Source of the DNA: Desulfacyla sp964522045
Lineage (GTDB): Bacteria > Desulfobacterota > DSM-4660 > Desulfatiglandales > Desulfatiglandaceae
Assembly (NCBI GenBank): GCA_964522045.1
Contig: CAZFSF010000112.1
Span: 1-8,757, forward strand
Reading direction: 5' to 3'
Length of the DNA: 8,757 nucleotides
Both the position numbers and the translations under genes were made by a program. Of the stretch, positions 1 through 5,890 are shown piece by piece; position 1 is the first letter of the stretch; the number at the start of each line of letters is the position of its first letter. The notes beneath the pieces were generated by a model. It worked only from the letters and a program-made list of their open reading frames with translations. It was not told the origin of the DNA and did no database searches.

Positions 1-91
1 GTACAGCATTCGTATCAACGATCAATGGCGTGTCTGCTTTCGTTGGGAGGAAGCGACCGCAGAAGATGTCGAAATTGTGGACTACCATTGA
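1..91 (+). CDS. higB: HigB/RelE-type toxin, C-terminal fragment (5' end outside window)
   Basis: The frame beginning at base 2 reads 29 codons to TGA at 89-91, starting YSIRINDQWRVCFRW and ending EDVEIVDYH. This matches the C-terminal end of HigB/RelE-like mRNA interferases, which typically have an S-IRINDQWR-xxF-W strand followed by a V-I-DYH terminus. Family members are ribosome-dependent endoribonucleases neutralised by the antitoxin encoded just downstream. The stop lies 12 bases before the HigA start, the usual toxin-first higBA order. The N-terminal two thirds are outside the window, so integrity of the toxin cannot be judged. Confidence 0.82.
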   Translation, partial: YSIRINDQWRVCFRWEEATAEDVEIVDYH

Positions 92-103
92 GGTGAATTA
101 ATT

Positions 104-430
104 ATGATCAAGCTTAAACCCGTAACCCCCGGTGAGATCCTTCTGGAAGAGTTTCTCAAACCAATGGGGCTAAGTCAGTATCGCTTGGCAAAGGAGATCG
201 GCGTTCCCGCACAACGCATTAGCGCAATTGTTTCCGGTAAGCGCGCCATCACGGCGGACACCGATTTGCGGTTGTGCCGGTTTTTCGGTCTATCTAATGG
301 CTATTGGTTGCGTGCACAGGTTGCGCACGACACTGAAGTCGCTGAGCGTAAGCTTGGACGTGCGTTGAGAAATATCAGACCATGGGCAACGGTTGTGGCC
401 CAACAAGACAGTGGCGCAGGACTGGGCTAA
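104..430 (+). CDS. higA: HigA-type antitoxin, XRE-family HTH protein
   Basis: This 108-residue protein has the HigA arrangement: an N-terminal segment (KPVTPGEILLEEFLKPMGLS), a helix-turn-helix at about residues 23-45 (LSQYRLAKEIGVPAQRIS, then the IVSGKRAIT loop), and the D-LRLxRFFGLSxGYWLRxQ helix at about 54-72 typical of the family. It should bind the upstream HigB toxin and repress the higBA promoter, which would lie outside the window. A Shine-Dalgarno GAGGTG (90-95) overlaps the toxin stop, suggesting coupled translation. The last 15 or so residues (VVAQQDSGAGLG) do not look like a usual HigA end, so the C-terminus may have been altered; length is still normal for the family. Confidence 0.9.
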   Translation: MIKLKPVTPGEILLEEFLKPMGLSQYRLAKEIGVPAQRISAIVSGKRAITADTDLRLCRFFGLSNGYWLRAQVAHDTEVAERKLGRALRNIRPWATVVAQQDSGAGLG

Positions 431-471
431 TCTCGCGGCTGTTGAAAATTTATGTAAAGGGGTCATATATC

Positions 472-1008
472 ATGTCAAATGAAATGACAATTTTTAAAGA
501 AATACCGGGATTTTACAAAATTATTCCGCTCAATGTTTTTCGAAACACACCAGGTGTTACTTTCGACAATATCCCCACTCAGGCCCTCCCCAGGATTGAC
601 GCCATTGATCGCGTAATCCATACAAGCAGGGCCATCTCTCCGGGACCTGTGGGAGATGTGGCACGACCCTGGTACATGCATCCGCACCAGGACGACAATC
701 TGGTGGTTCTCCATGGCAAAAGGTTTGTAGATATCTACATCAAAAAATATGGTAAAATAAGAGACTTTGAAGTCACTCCTTACAAGATTGTTGAAAACGG
801 CGTGGTTATCTACGAAGGTCCGGCGATGCTGGTCTGGCCGCGCGGTGTCTTTCACCGGATTAAAAGTTCGGATGAGGGGTCTTCTGCGATAAATTTTGCC
901 GTGCACTACAAAGGGATAGATATACGTACCAATTTCAACATCTATGACATAGACCTTAACACCGGTCGGTTTAAGGTGCTCAGGGAGGGGTTCAAAGATC
1001 AGCAATAG
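472..1008 (+). CDS. Cupin-fold protein of unknown function
   Basis: The start is ATG 472, with AAAGGGG (456-462) upstream; the open frame extends further 5' but overlaps higA without a better signal. The product is 178 residues. A diverged cupin metal-binding motif is visible: WYMHPHQDDNLVVLHG (residues 68-82, with H70 and H72 as possible ligands and Asp where many cupins have Glu), followed by P123-RGVFHRI (H128) as motif 2. No signal peptide or membrane segment is seen. Such single-domain cupins can be small-molecule enzymes or sensors; nothing here identifies a substrate. It has no evident functional link to the toxin-antitoxin pair 41 bases upstream. Family call is by motif only. Confidence 0.68.
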   Translation: MSNEMTIFKEIPGFYKIIPLNVFRNTPGVTFDNIPTQALPRIDAIDRVIHTSRAISPGPVGDVARPWYMHPHQDDNLVVLHGKRFVDIYIKKYGKIRDFEVTPYKIVENGVVIYEGPAMLVWPRGVFHRIKSSDEGSSAINFAVHYKGIDIRTNFNIYDIDLNTGRFKVLREGFKDQQ

Positions 1009-1081
1009 TTCTATTCAACTATAGCATTTGAGAAAATATTTATAAGTTAATAAAGGAAGTTTGATACGGTATGGGCAGAAT

Positions 1082-1231
1082 ATGAAAAGAATACAAGAAG
1101 ATCCAGACAGGGAAGGTCGAATCCAAAATGAAACAGTTGTTGACGCATCTAATGAAGAAGAACAGGCGATGGGATGGTATTATTATATTGAAGATTGGCA
1201 TTACTGGGTCGCTCGGGGATATGAATATTGA
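1082..1231 (+). pseudogene. Short CcbP-like (calcium-binding protein family) N-terminal fragment
   Basis: A 49-codon frame from ATG 1082 begins MKRIQEDPDREGRIQNETV and contains the core EEEQAMGWYYYIED (about residues 25-38). From knowledge of the family this strongly resembles the N-terminal half of CcbP-like calcium-binding proteins, in which an acidic ExRI-EIVVDAY-ExExAMGWYYYLED segment is followed by a FPF-containing beta part. Here sequence after YYYIED diverges (WHYWVARGYEY) and stops, so the C-terminal half is missing. AAAGGAAG (1052-1059) is rather far from this ATG (about 22 nt); ATG 1071 is closer but closes after four codons. The TGA overlaps the TTG start of the next frame (TTGA, 1228-1231). 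I consider it a truncated relic, although translation as a small acidic protein is not excluded. Confidence 0.6.
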
Positions 1232-1491
1232 AAAAAGGCAATGACATAAAGGTTTTCATTTCGAATCGAGATTCAATATGTGACGAGTGCGGAGAGGAAC
1301 TTGGCCGCATTGGCCGTTCAGCAGCAGCCAAGAGTCTTGATGAAGAAGCGGTGCGACTTGCTGTGATTGCTCATATCCGTCATGCAGAGACGAATTATGA
1401 TGAATTATTGGCAATGGGTTATGAGAGACGAGAGGCGCGTGATAAAGTGAATGAAAAAGTTGGAGATATTCTAACCAACTGGGAAACATAA
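1228..1491 (+). CDS. DUF2293-family protein with large internal deletion
   Basis: The 87-residue product joins two recognisable ends of DUF2293 proteins. Residues 8-27 (KVFISNRDSICDECGEELGR) match the N-terminal CxxC segment of the family, and residues 28-87 (IGRSAAAKSLDEEAVRLAV, IAHIRHAETNYDELLAMGY, ERREARDKV) match its C-terminal region. From family knowledge full-length members are around 200 residues or more, so the middle, over 100 residues, is absent without a frame change. The fusion point falls at ELGR|IGRS, where GGCCG occurs twice in 14 bases (about 1302-1315), consistent with a short-homology deletion. The only upstream start is TTG 1228, overlapping the previous stop. It may be a pseudogene or a functional mini-protein; the function of DUF2293 is not known to me. 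Confidence 0.6.
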   Translation: MKKGNDIKVFISNRDSICDECGEELGRIGRSAAAKSLDEEAVRLAVIAHIRHAETNYDELLAMGYERREARDKVNEKVGDILTNWET

Positions 1492-1543
1492 ATAGTGCCC
1501 ACCCATAAATGGCTATTTTCCGCAATCTCTGCGGCAGATTCGG

Positions 1544-1634
1544 ATTTTAATCCTCGAAATACTTCAATGTATTCCTGTGGTTAAAATCCTCATCTTTCTT
1601 GACCTTGCGAAAACTATCTCATTTCTGGATGGAC
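1544..1634. repeat. Dispersed repeat copy with imperfect hairpin (copy 1)
   Basis: Bases 1544-1587 form an imperfect inverted repeat with 19-nt arms: ATTTTAA on the left pairs with TTAAAAT on the right and AATAC with GTATT, around a TTCAAT loop. The following stretch 1585-1634 (containing CTTTCTTGACCTTG and AACTATCTCATTTC) aligns without gaps to the reverse complement of 8708-8757, with about 35 of 50 positions identical. A second small perfect hairpin (CCGCA/TGCGG) precedes it at 1520-1534. No gene is visible between 1492 and 1749. This looks like a non-coding dispersed element, for instance a MITE or REP-like unit. Confidence 0.6.
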
Positions 1635-1685
1635 ACTAAATAAATCGGAGCAACCAGGATTTGATCAAATAAATACATAACATTT

Positions 1686-1720
1686 GTTTCCAGCAGAGCG
1701 GCTTCGCCGCCCGCTGAAAC
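1686..1720. repeat. GC-rich hairpin upstream of the Y1 transposase-like gene
   Basis: GTTTC-C-AGC-AGA-GCGGC-TTC-GCCGC-CC-GCTGAAAC folds into a stem of 13 bp with one bulged C, a small internal loop and a TTC apical loop. It ends 69 bases before the preferred start of the Y1 transposase-like gene. Hairpins near HUH transposase genes can be recognition elements (IS200 ends, REP sequences). It shares only the GCGGC/GCCGC core with the hairpin at 2492-2533, so the two are not copies of each other. Confidence 0.5.
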
Positions 1721-1788
1721 AGGCGTTTTGTCTTTAAGGGCAACTTGCCTTGAGCACTTCAGTTGCCCAATACGATCCTCAAGGAGAT

Positions 1789-2466
1789 ATGGATTTGGAG
1801 GAAACGTTATCTCGCAATCATTTTCCTGTAAAATGTCAGGAGTGTGCCAAGTCGTCCAAACCATTCATTCATGGCAGGTGTAGTTTTTGCCAGGATTTGA
1901 GCTTTCAAGAAGAAGTGCTTTGTCATCTAAACCGGTCAACACAGAATCCTACTTCTTTTGAATGCCATGCTTTTCAGCCGTTGCTGAAACTGGTCACACC
2001 ATCCGGGCAGGGAACTCTACCGGAGGCTAAAGCCCACTCTGCAGAAATTGTCTTCGAAAAACTGTTTGACTCCGACAATGTAAAGTATCAACGGGCGTTG
2101 GCTCTGCAAAAACTGGCCCGTAATCCCGACGATGTGATGCTTGAGATCAAGTACCATTTTGCCTGGAACGTGGTTGGCAGAAGACCAGCTTTTGCGGAGC
2201 CAGCAACTGCGATCGACTTCATAAGTGATACTATCACGAATTGTAGTGAGGCAGTGGGTGGTTTTGCCAGTCTCCTGTGGTTAGCCCCAGACCATATACA
2301 TTTATACGTGGAGTCGGATGGGGAAGTATCTCCGGACAATATGGCTCAAGAACTCAAACGATTATCAGAAGCACCAATTCTTGAGCGGTTCCGTGACTTT
2401 ATTTCATCTTTAGATGTGGAAACAGGGCTGTGGGACGAAGCTTACTTTGTAGAAACCATAGGTTGA
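1789..2466 (+). CDS. Zinc-ribbon plus Y1 (IS200/RAYT-like) transposase-related protein lacking the tyrosine helix
   Basis: From ATG 1789 the product is 225 residues. Residues 16-34 hold two CxxC pairs (C16/C19, C31/C34; KCQEC...GRCSFC), a probable zinc ribbon. Residues 117-225 resemble the Y1 transposase fold: LEIKYHFAWNVVGRRPAF as the first strand, LAPDHIHLYVESDGE with the HUH pair H169 and H171, and LWDEAYFVETIG at the C-terminus. In IS200-type enzymes the catalytic Tyr lies in a helix after this last motif; here the protein stops exactly after G225, so the nucleophile is missing and strand transfer by the known mechanism is unlikely. AAGGAG (1781-1786) is only 2 nt from the ATG; TTG 1750 with AAGGG (1736-1740) is an alternative giving 238 residues. 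Hairpins lie on both sides. It may be a domesticated single-strand DNA-binding derivative or a 3'-truncated gene. Confidence 0.7.
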   Translation: MDLEETLSRNHFPVKCQECAKSSKPFIHGRCSFCQDLSFQEEVLCHLNRSTQNPTSFECHAFQPLLKLVTPSGQGTLPEAKAHSAEIVFEKLFDSDNVKYQRALALQKLARNPDDVMLEIKYHFAWNVVGRRPAFAEPATAIDFISDTITNCSEAVGGFASLLWLAPDHIHLYVESDGEVSPDNMAQELKRLSEAPILERFRDFISSLDVETGLWDEAYFVETIG

Positions 2467-2491
2467 AACAGAACATATGCATGCAGAGTGA

Positions 2492-2533
2492 TTGCGAGAA
2501 GCGGCGCCCCTTTTGGAGCGCCGCTTCTCGCAA
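2492..2533. repeat. Perfect 16-bp inverted repeat (hairpin)
   Basis: TTGCGAGAAGCGGCGC (2492-2507) is followed after 10 bases by its exact reverse complement (2518-2533). Two further CC/GG pairs inside can close a TTTT loop across one C-A mismatch. It lies 25 bases after the transposase-like stop and 38 before wrbA. No T-run follows, so it is not a textbook intrinsic terminator; a REP-like element, IS end or bidirectional terminator are all possible. Confidence 0.75.
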
Positions 2534-2571
2534 CACCTGATGCTTTCGTTAGCGTTAGAAAAGAGGTTATT

Positions 2572-3183
2572 ATGAAGGTATTGGTCGTTTACTATTCGAT
2601 GTATGGACACGTCTATAAACTGGCAGAAGCAGCCGCCGAAGGAGTACGCTCGGTAGAGGATGTTGAAGCCATACTGCGCCGGGTTCCAGAGACTCTGCCC
2701 GAAGACGTTTTAGAAAAGATGGGTGCTGTCCAAGCCCAGAAACAGCAGGCCGATGTGCCTGTATGCACCATAGATGAGCTGGGCCAAGCCGATGCAATCA
2801 TCTTTGGAACACCGACCCGCTTTGGCAATATGTGCGGCCAGATGCGACAGTTCCTTGATGCGACAGGACATCTGTGGATGAACGGGGCCTTGGTCGGGAA
2901 AGTGGGAAGTGTTGTCACAAGCTCAAATACCCAGCATGGGGGCCAGGAATCAACAATCCTCAGTTTTCACATAACTCTGCTGCATCACGGCATGGTGATT
3001 GTCGGTCTGCCCTATTCGTTTCAGGGACAAATGACATTGGATGATATTAGCGGGTGTTCGCCATATGGGGCTTCAACTATCGCAGGAGCTGACGGCAGTC
3101 GATTGCCGAGCGAGAATGAGCTTGCCGGAGCGAGGTACCAGGGCGAGCATGTCGCAAAGATCGCAAAGAAACTCACCATGTGA
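2572..3183 (+). CDS. wrbA: NAD(P)H:quinone oxidoreductase, flavodoxin-like WrbA
   Basis: The 203-residue product matches WrbA over its full usual length. Visible motifs are the FMN phosphate loop YYSMYGHVYKLAEA (7-20), GTPTRFGNMCGQMRQFLDAT (79-98) around the isoalloxazine ring, the TSSNTQHGGQESTI segment (116-129) with LLHHGMVIVGLPY, and the C-terminal SPYGASTIAGADGSRLPSE with ELAGARYQGEHVA. WrbA is a cytoplasmic, typically tetrameric FMN enzyme that reduces quinones by two electrons using NAD(P)H, protecting against redox cycling. The start ATG 2572 is fixed by GAGG at 2563-2566 and by the family N-terminus MKVLVVYYS; the longer open frame upstream runs through the 2492-2533 hairpin and is not coding. 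A monocistronic unit is likely, with the hairpin at 3204-3240 as a possible terminator. Confidence 0.96.
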   Translation: MKVLVVYYSMYGHVYKLAEAAAEGVRSVEDVEAILRRVPETLPEDVLEKMGAVQAQKQQADVPVCTIDELGQADAIIFGTPTRFGNMCGQMRQFLDATGHLWMNGALVGKVGSVVTSSNTQHGGQESTILSFHITLLHHGMVIVGLPYSFQGQMTLDDISGCSPYGASTIAGADGSRLPSENELAGARYQGEHVAKIAKKLTM

Positions 3184-3203
3184 TTAAAAGGATGATTGAT
3201 GAA

Positions 3204-3240
3204 GCATGAGGGCACCTCTGCCTGAAATATTGCCTCATGC
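3204..3240 (+). terminator. Hairpin after wrbA, possible terminator
   Basis: GCATGAGGGCA (3204-3214) pairs with TGCCTCATGC (3231-3240) over 10 bp with one bulged G and a 16-nt loop. It lies 20 bases after the wrbA stop. No strong T-run follows (TCCATTATC), so factor-independent termination is only plausible. Confidence 0.4.
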
Positions 3241-3337
3241 TCCATTATCATCTGTCCAACTTTGCAATGCAAATTACGCTAACTGCGGGGTTTACAGGTT
3301 ATGCACTTTTCTATTTTTGAAAGGGGGGGTAAGAAGA

Positions 3338-3631
3338 ATGGCAAAAGATCCGGGGATTGGTAAAAAAGTTATGGCCACGATTACAGGCGTAAAAGGTGAA
3401 TGCAGTGCTTGTCATCAGACGGGGGATACATTTGAGATCAGTTGTCATAATCCTGGCGGGTTATGTGGATTTTTCTACCATGATATTTTTCCCAGCCTTT
3501 CTACCTTCCAATTTGGAGGAAATCTTCCTTGGTGGCAAGGCGATACCATTGTGCTACAATGCCCCGACAGTTATAACCTTGTAACATTAAAATTGGAGAG
3601 ATTTGAGCGGAATCAAAAGAAGCACGTTTAA
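3338..3631 (+). CDS. TIGR04076-family small cysteine-containing protein
   Basis: ATG 3338 follows a strong AAGGGGGGG (3321-3329) and opens MAKDPGIGKKVMATITGVKG, giving 97 residues. The sequence agrees with the TIGR04076 family as I know it: ITGVKGECSACHQTGDTFEI, SCHNPGGLCGFFYHDIFPSL, TFQFGGNLPWWQGD and CPDSYNLVTLKLER, with Cys at 22, 25, 36, 43 and 75. No function is established to my knowledge. The Cys and His set (C22, C25, H26, C36, H37, C43, H48) could bind a metal, which is inference. No signal peptide or membrane segment is present. The open frame extends upstream to 3206, but that part crosses the 3204-3240 hairpin and lacks a ribosome binding site. Confidence 0.82.
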   Translation: MAKDPGIGKKVMATITGVKGECSACHQTGDTFEISCHNPGGLCGFFYHDIFPSLSTFQFGGNLPWWQGDTIVLQCPDSYNLVTLKLERFERNQKKHV

Positions 3632-3804
3632 GAACTGCTAAGAAAGCAGGATTAGAGTTTACAGAGAAAGAATACAAAACTGTTACCTCCGAACTCCCCA
3701 ATTGGACTATGGACGGGTGGTTGGCAGCAAGGCGGGCTTACGATGAGTTTGAGACCAGTTGGCTGGCTGGAGAATTTAGCCCCTGGCGGAGCGATTTCGG
3801 ATGA
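3607..3804 (+). pseudogene. Unrecognised coding-like fragment without a start
   Basis: Between TGA 3604-3606 and TGA 3802-3804 a 65-codon frame reads with a protein-like composition: KKAGLEFTEKEYKTVTSELP, then WTMDGWLAARRAYDEFETSW and LAGEFSPWRSDFG. The first ATG is internal (3709), there is no GTG or TTG near the beginning, and no ribosome binding site is visible, so this looks like the 3' end of a gene that lost its front. KAGLEFTEKEY faintly recalls Nif11-type leader peptides, but that is too weak to name a family. It overlaps the end of the TIGR04076 gene in another frame; it does not look like a frameshifted tail because that protein is already full length. Confidence 0.3.
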
Positions 3805-3821
3805 ACCCCGCATTTTGTGAT

Positions 3822-3835
3822 TCGCGAATTCGCGA
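3822..3835. promoter_or_regulatory. 14-bp perfect palindrome, possible operator
   Basis: TCGCGAATTCGCGA is its own reverse complement. It lies 82 bases before the aminotransferase start, in the only non-coding gap (3805-3917) before the gene series. A perfect GC-rich palindrome in this place could bind a dimeric regulator; no clear sigma-70 promoter is seen beside it. Confidence 0.35.
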
Positions 3836-3917
3836 CCCTGCCAGATCTAATCTTCACTGCCCCGGGCTAATGCGCTTTGGCTCTCTCTTTTGACTCATTA
3901 TAGGAGAACAGGTTAAA

Positions 3918-5129
3918 ATGAAGTGGAACACCCTCTATTCTAATCGTATCGATTCAATGGGACATTCAGATGTTGCTGCAATGTTGAAATTAGCTGAACG
4001 GCCTGAAGTCATCTCCTTTGCCGGTGGACTTCCCGATCCGGCAGTTTTTCTCCTGGAAGAAATCAAAGAAATCTTTCAAGAGGTCCTCGCACAAACGGGA
4101 CGGGCCGTTTTAGGCTATGGACCGACAGCCGGCGTCACCCCCTTTAGAGAATGGCTGGCAGAACATATGACACAATCAGGCAGACCCTCAAAAGTTGATG
4201 AATGCCTGGTAACAACAGGCGGCATTGCAGCCTTAGACCTGATTTGCAAAGTTTTGCTGGATCCTGGCGATATGGTCATTGTTGGCGAACCGGCTTACTT
4301 AGCTGCCCTACAGGTTATTAAAGGTTATCAGGGTCGCTTTGCCGGTGTTCCATTAGATGATGAAGGAATGCAGCCGGATGCGCTGAGATCGACACTTAAA
4401 GACTTACAGCGTGAATCGTTGCGTCCCAAATTTATCTACCTGGTTCCTTCATTCCAAAATCCATCCGGTGTTACGCTTTCAGAAAAGCGTCGAAAAACGA
4501 TTATTGAAATAGCTGTTGAATATAATGTGCCCATTATAGAAGATGCAGCATACCGTGATCTGCGATTTGAGGATCAAGCTCCACCATTGCTCGCATCCCT
4601 GGACCCACAGAACGTTATACATATCAATACGTTCTCAAAAATCTTTAACCCGGGCATGCGCATAGGTTGGGTTACCGCACCGCAAGAATTAATCGAGACT
4701 TTGGCATTGGCCAAACAAGGTCAAGATCAATGTTCTTCAACTATCGGACAATATGTAGCTTTGGCTTTCGCTTCAAGGGGGTTGATTGAACGGCAGAAGT
4801 CCAGATCCGTTGAAATTTATCGCCGGAAAAGAGACGCTATGTTGGCCGCCTTAGAGAATTACTTCCCAAAAAGTGCACACTGGACAAAACCGCAAGGAGG
4901 TTTTTATACGTGGGTTACCTTACCAAAGGAAATTGACACTGAGGCGCTTCTGCCAAGATCGATCGAGGAAACCTCAGTTGCATATGGTGCGGGCCCGGCG
5001 TTCTACCACGATCGCAGCGGAAAGGAACACATGAGGCTGTGCTACAGTTACGTGCCCGACTCACAAATTGAGGAAGGTGTTCGCAGGCTTGCACACCTCG
5101 TGTCCGAGATCCCGGTTGATACAAAATAG
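3918..5129 (+). CDS. PLP-dependent aminotransferase, class I/II (fold type I)
   Basis: This 403-residue protein has the complete fold-type I set: ISFAGGLPDP (32-41), GYGPTAGVTPFREWLAEHM (67-84), TTGGIAALDL (99-108, cofactor phosphate contact), FQNPSG (179-184, Asn181), EDAAYRDLRF (208-217, Asp209 to the PLP pyridine N and Tyr212), the Schiff-base Lys241 in NTFSKIFNPGMRIGW, Arg248, and MRLCYSY near the C-terminus, whose Arg binds the substrate carboxylate. It is most like the 2-aminoadipate/aromatic aminotransferase (LysN/Kat, MocR-like catalytic domain) branch; the amino-acid substrate cannot be read. It lacks the GntR domain of MocR regulators. AGGAG (3902-3906) precedes ATG 3918. A DUF71 gene starts 32 bases after its stop, so the two are probably co-transcribed. 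Confidence 0.92.
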   Translation: MKWNTLYSNRIDSMGHSDVAAMLKLAERPEVISFAGGLPDPAVFLLEEIKEIFQEVLAQTGRAVLGYGPTAGVTPFREWLAEHMTQSGRPSKVDECLVTTGGIAALDLICKVLLDPGDMVIVGEPAYLAALQVIKGYQGRFAGVPLDDEGMQPDALRSTLKDLQRESLRPKFIYLVPSFQNPSGVTLSEKRRKTIIEIAVEYNVPIIEDAAYRDLRFEDQAPPLLASLDPQNVIHINTFSKIFNPGMRIGWVTAPQELIETLALAKQGQDQCSSTIGQYVALAFASRGLIERQKSRSVEIYRRKRDAMLAALENYFPKSAHWTKPQGGFYTWVTLPKEIDTEALLPRSIEETSVAYGAGPAFYHDRSGKEHMRLCYSYVPDSQIEEGVRRLAHLVSEIPVDTK

Positions 5130-5161
5130 ATCAAAGAATACTATACGCAAAGGAAGCCATT

Positions 5162-5839
5162 ATGAACCCAATCAAAGGAAAGCCATTTTTTTGTTCATGG
5201 AGTGGCGGAAAAGACTCTTGTCTTGCTCTTTACCTCGCTATCCAAAATGGGGCGATCCCAAAGGCCCTTCTCACAATGCTGAGAGAAGATGGTAAAACAT
5301 CTCGTTCCCACGGCCTGCCTATTTCCGTGCTCCAACAGCAAGCTCTGGCATTGGGGATCCCTCTCGTCATGCGTAAATCCTCTTGGGAGAACTATGAACG
5401 ACATTTTACAGACACAATTAGCGAATTTAGAAAGGAAGGGATTGAGTATGGAGTTTTTGGAGATATCGACTTAGAAGCTCATCTCGAATGGGTAGAACGT
5501 GTTTGTTCATCTGTAAAGATTCAATCATATGAGCCGCTTTGGAAAAAGCCACGCAGGGATCTCTTAGATAAGTTTTTCCAACTCGGTTTCATGGCTACGA
5601 TTATCGCAGTAAAACAAGGAACCTTAGATAGCGGCTTTTTAGGCCGTACACTCAACGATGAGGTAATTACCGAAATGGAGAATGCCGGGATTGATGCTTC
5701 AGGAGAGGAAGGCGAATATCACACAGTGGTTACCAACGGTCCGATCTTCCACCATGAGGTTGTAATAAAACCAAGAGAGCATATCCTTCGTGAGGGTTAC
5801 CGCTTTTTAGATATTTCTGTAATATCAAAAGATGATTGA
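5162..5839 (+). CDS. DUF71/COG2102 PP-loop ATPase (Dph6-like, MJ0570-related)
   Basis: The 225-residue product carries the N-type ATP pyrophosphatase PP-loop SWSGGKDSCLALY (12-24), GVFGDIDLEAHLEW (97-110), EPLWKKPRRDLL (124-135), and the family-defining GEEGEYHTVVTNGPIF (181-196). Archaeal and eukaryotic relatives (Dph6) adenylate diphthine and amidate it with ammonia. Bacteria lack diphthamide, and comparative genomics has linked a bacterial subgroup to B12 salvage; no btu or cob gene is present here, so that role is not supported by this context. An ATP-dependent amidation or related adenylation is the safest inference. Length is right for a single-domain bacterial member. AAAGGAAG (5149-5156) precedes ATG 5162. 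Close spacing to the aminotransferase (32 bp) suggests the two act on one metabolite. Confidence 0.9.
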   Translation: MNPIKGKPFFCSWSGGKDSCLALYLAIQNGAIPKALLTMLREDGKTSRSHGLPISVLQQQALALGIPLVMRKSSWENYERHFTDTISEFRKEGIEYGVFGDIDLEAHLEWVERVCSSVKIQSYEPLWKKPRRDLLDKFFQLGFMATIIAVKQGTLDSGFLGRTLNDEVITEMENAGIDASGEEGEYHTVVTNGPIFHHEVVIKPREHILREGYRFLDISVISKDD

Positions 5840-5890
5840 AAAAATTTTAGCTAAAAATGAAATAAGCGGATGTGTCCCATGAGGCTTACG

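Noticed and set aside
475..1005. 176-codon antisense frame covering the whole cupin gene
   Set aside because: It mirrors the + strand cupin gene, has no ribosome binding site, and its translation has no recognisable motif, whereas the + strand frame shows cupin motifs and a good start signal.
3206..3337. 5' extension of the TIGR04076 reading frame
   Set aside because: It crosses the 3204-3240 hairpin and has no ribosome binding site, while ATG 3338 has a very strong one and matches the family N-terminus.
3592..3606. TGA 3604-3606 as a second selenocysteine codon leading into the 3607-3804 frame
   Set aside because: The same frame meets TAA at 3574-3576 just upstream, so no coding sequence leads into the TGA.
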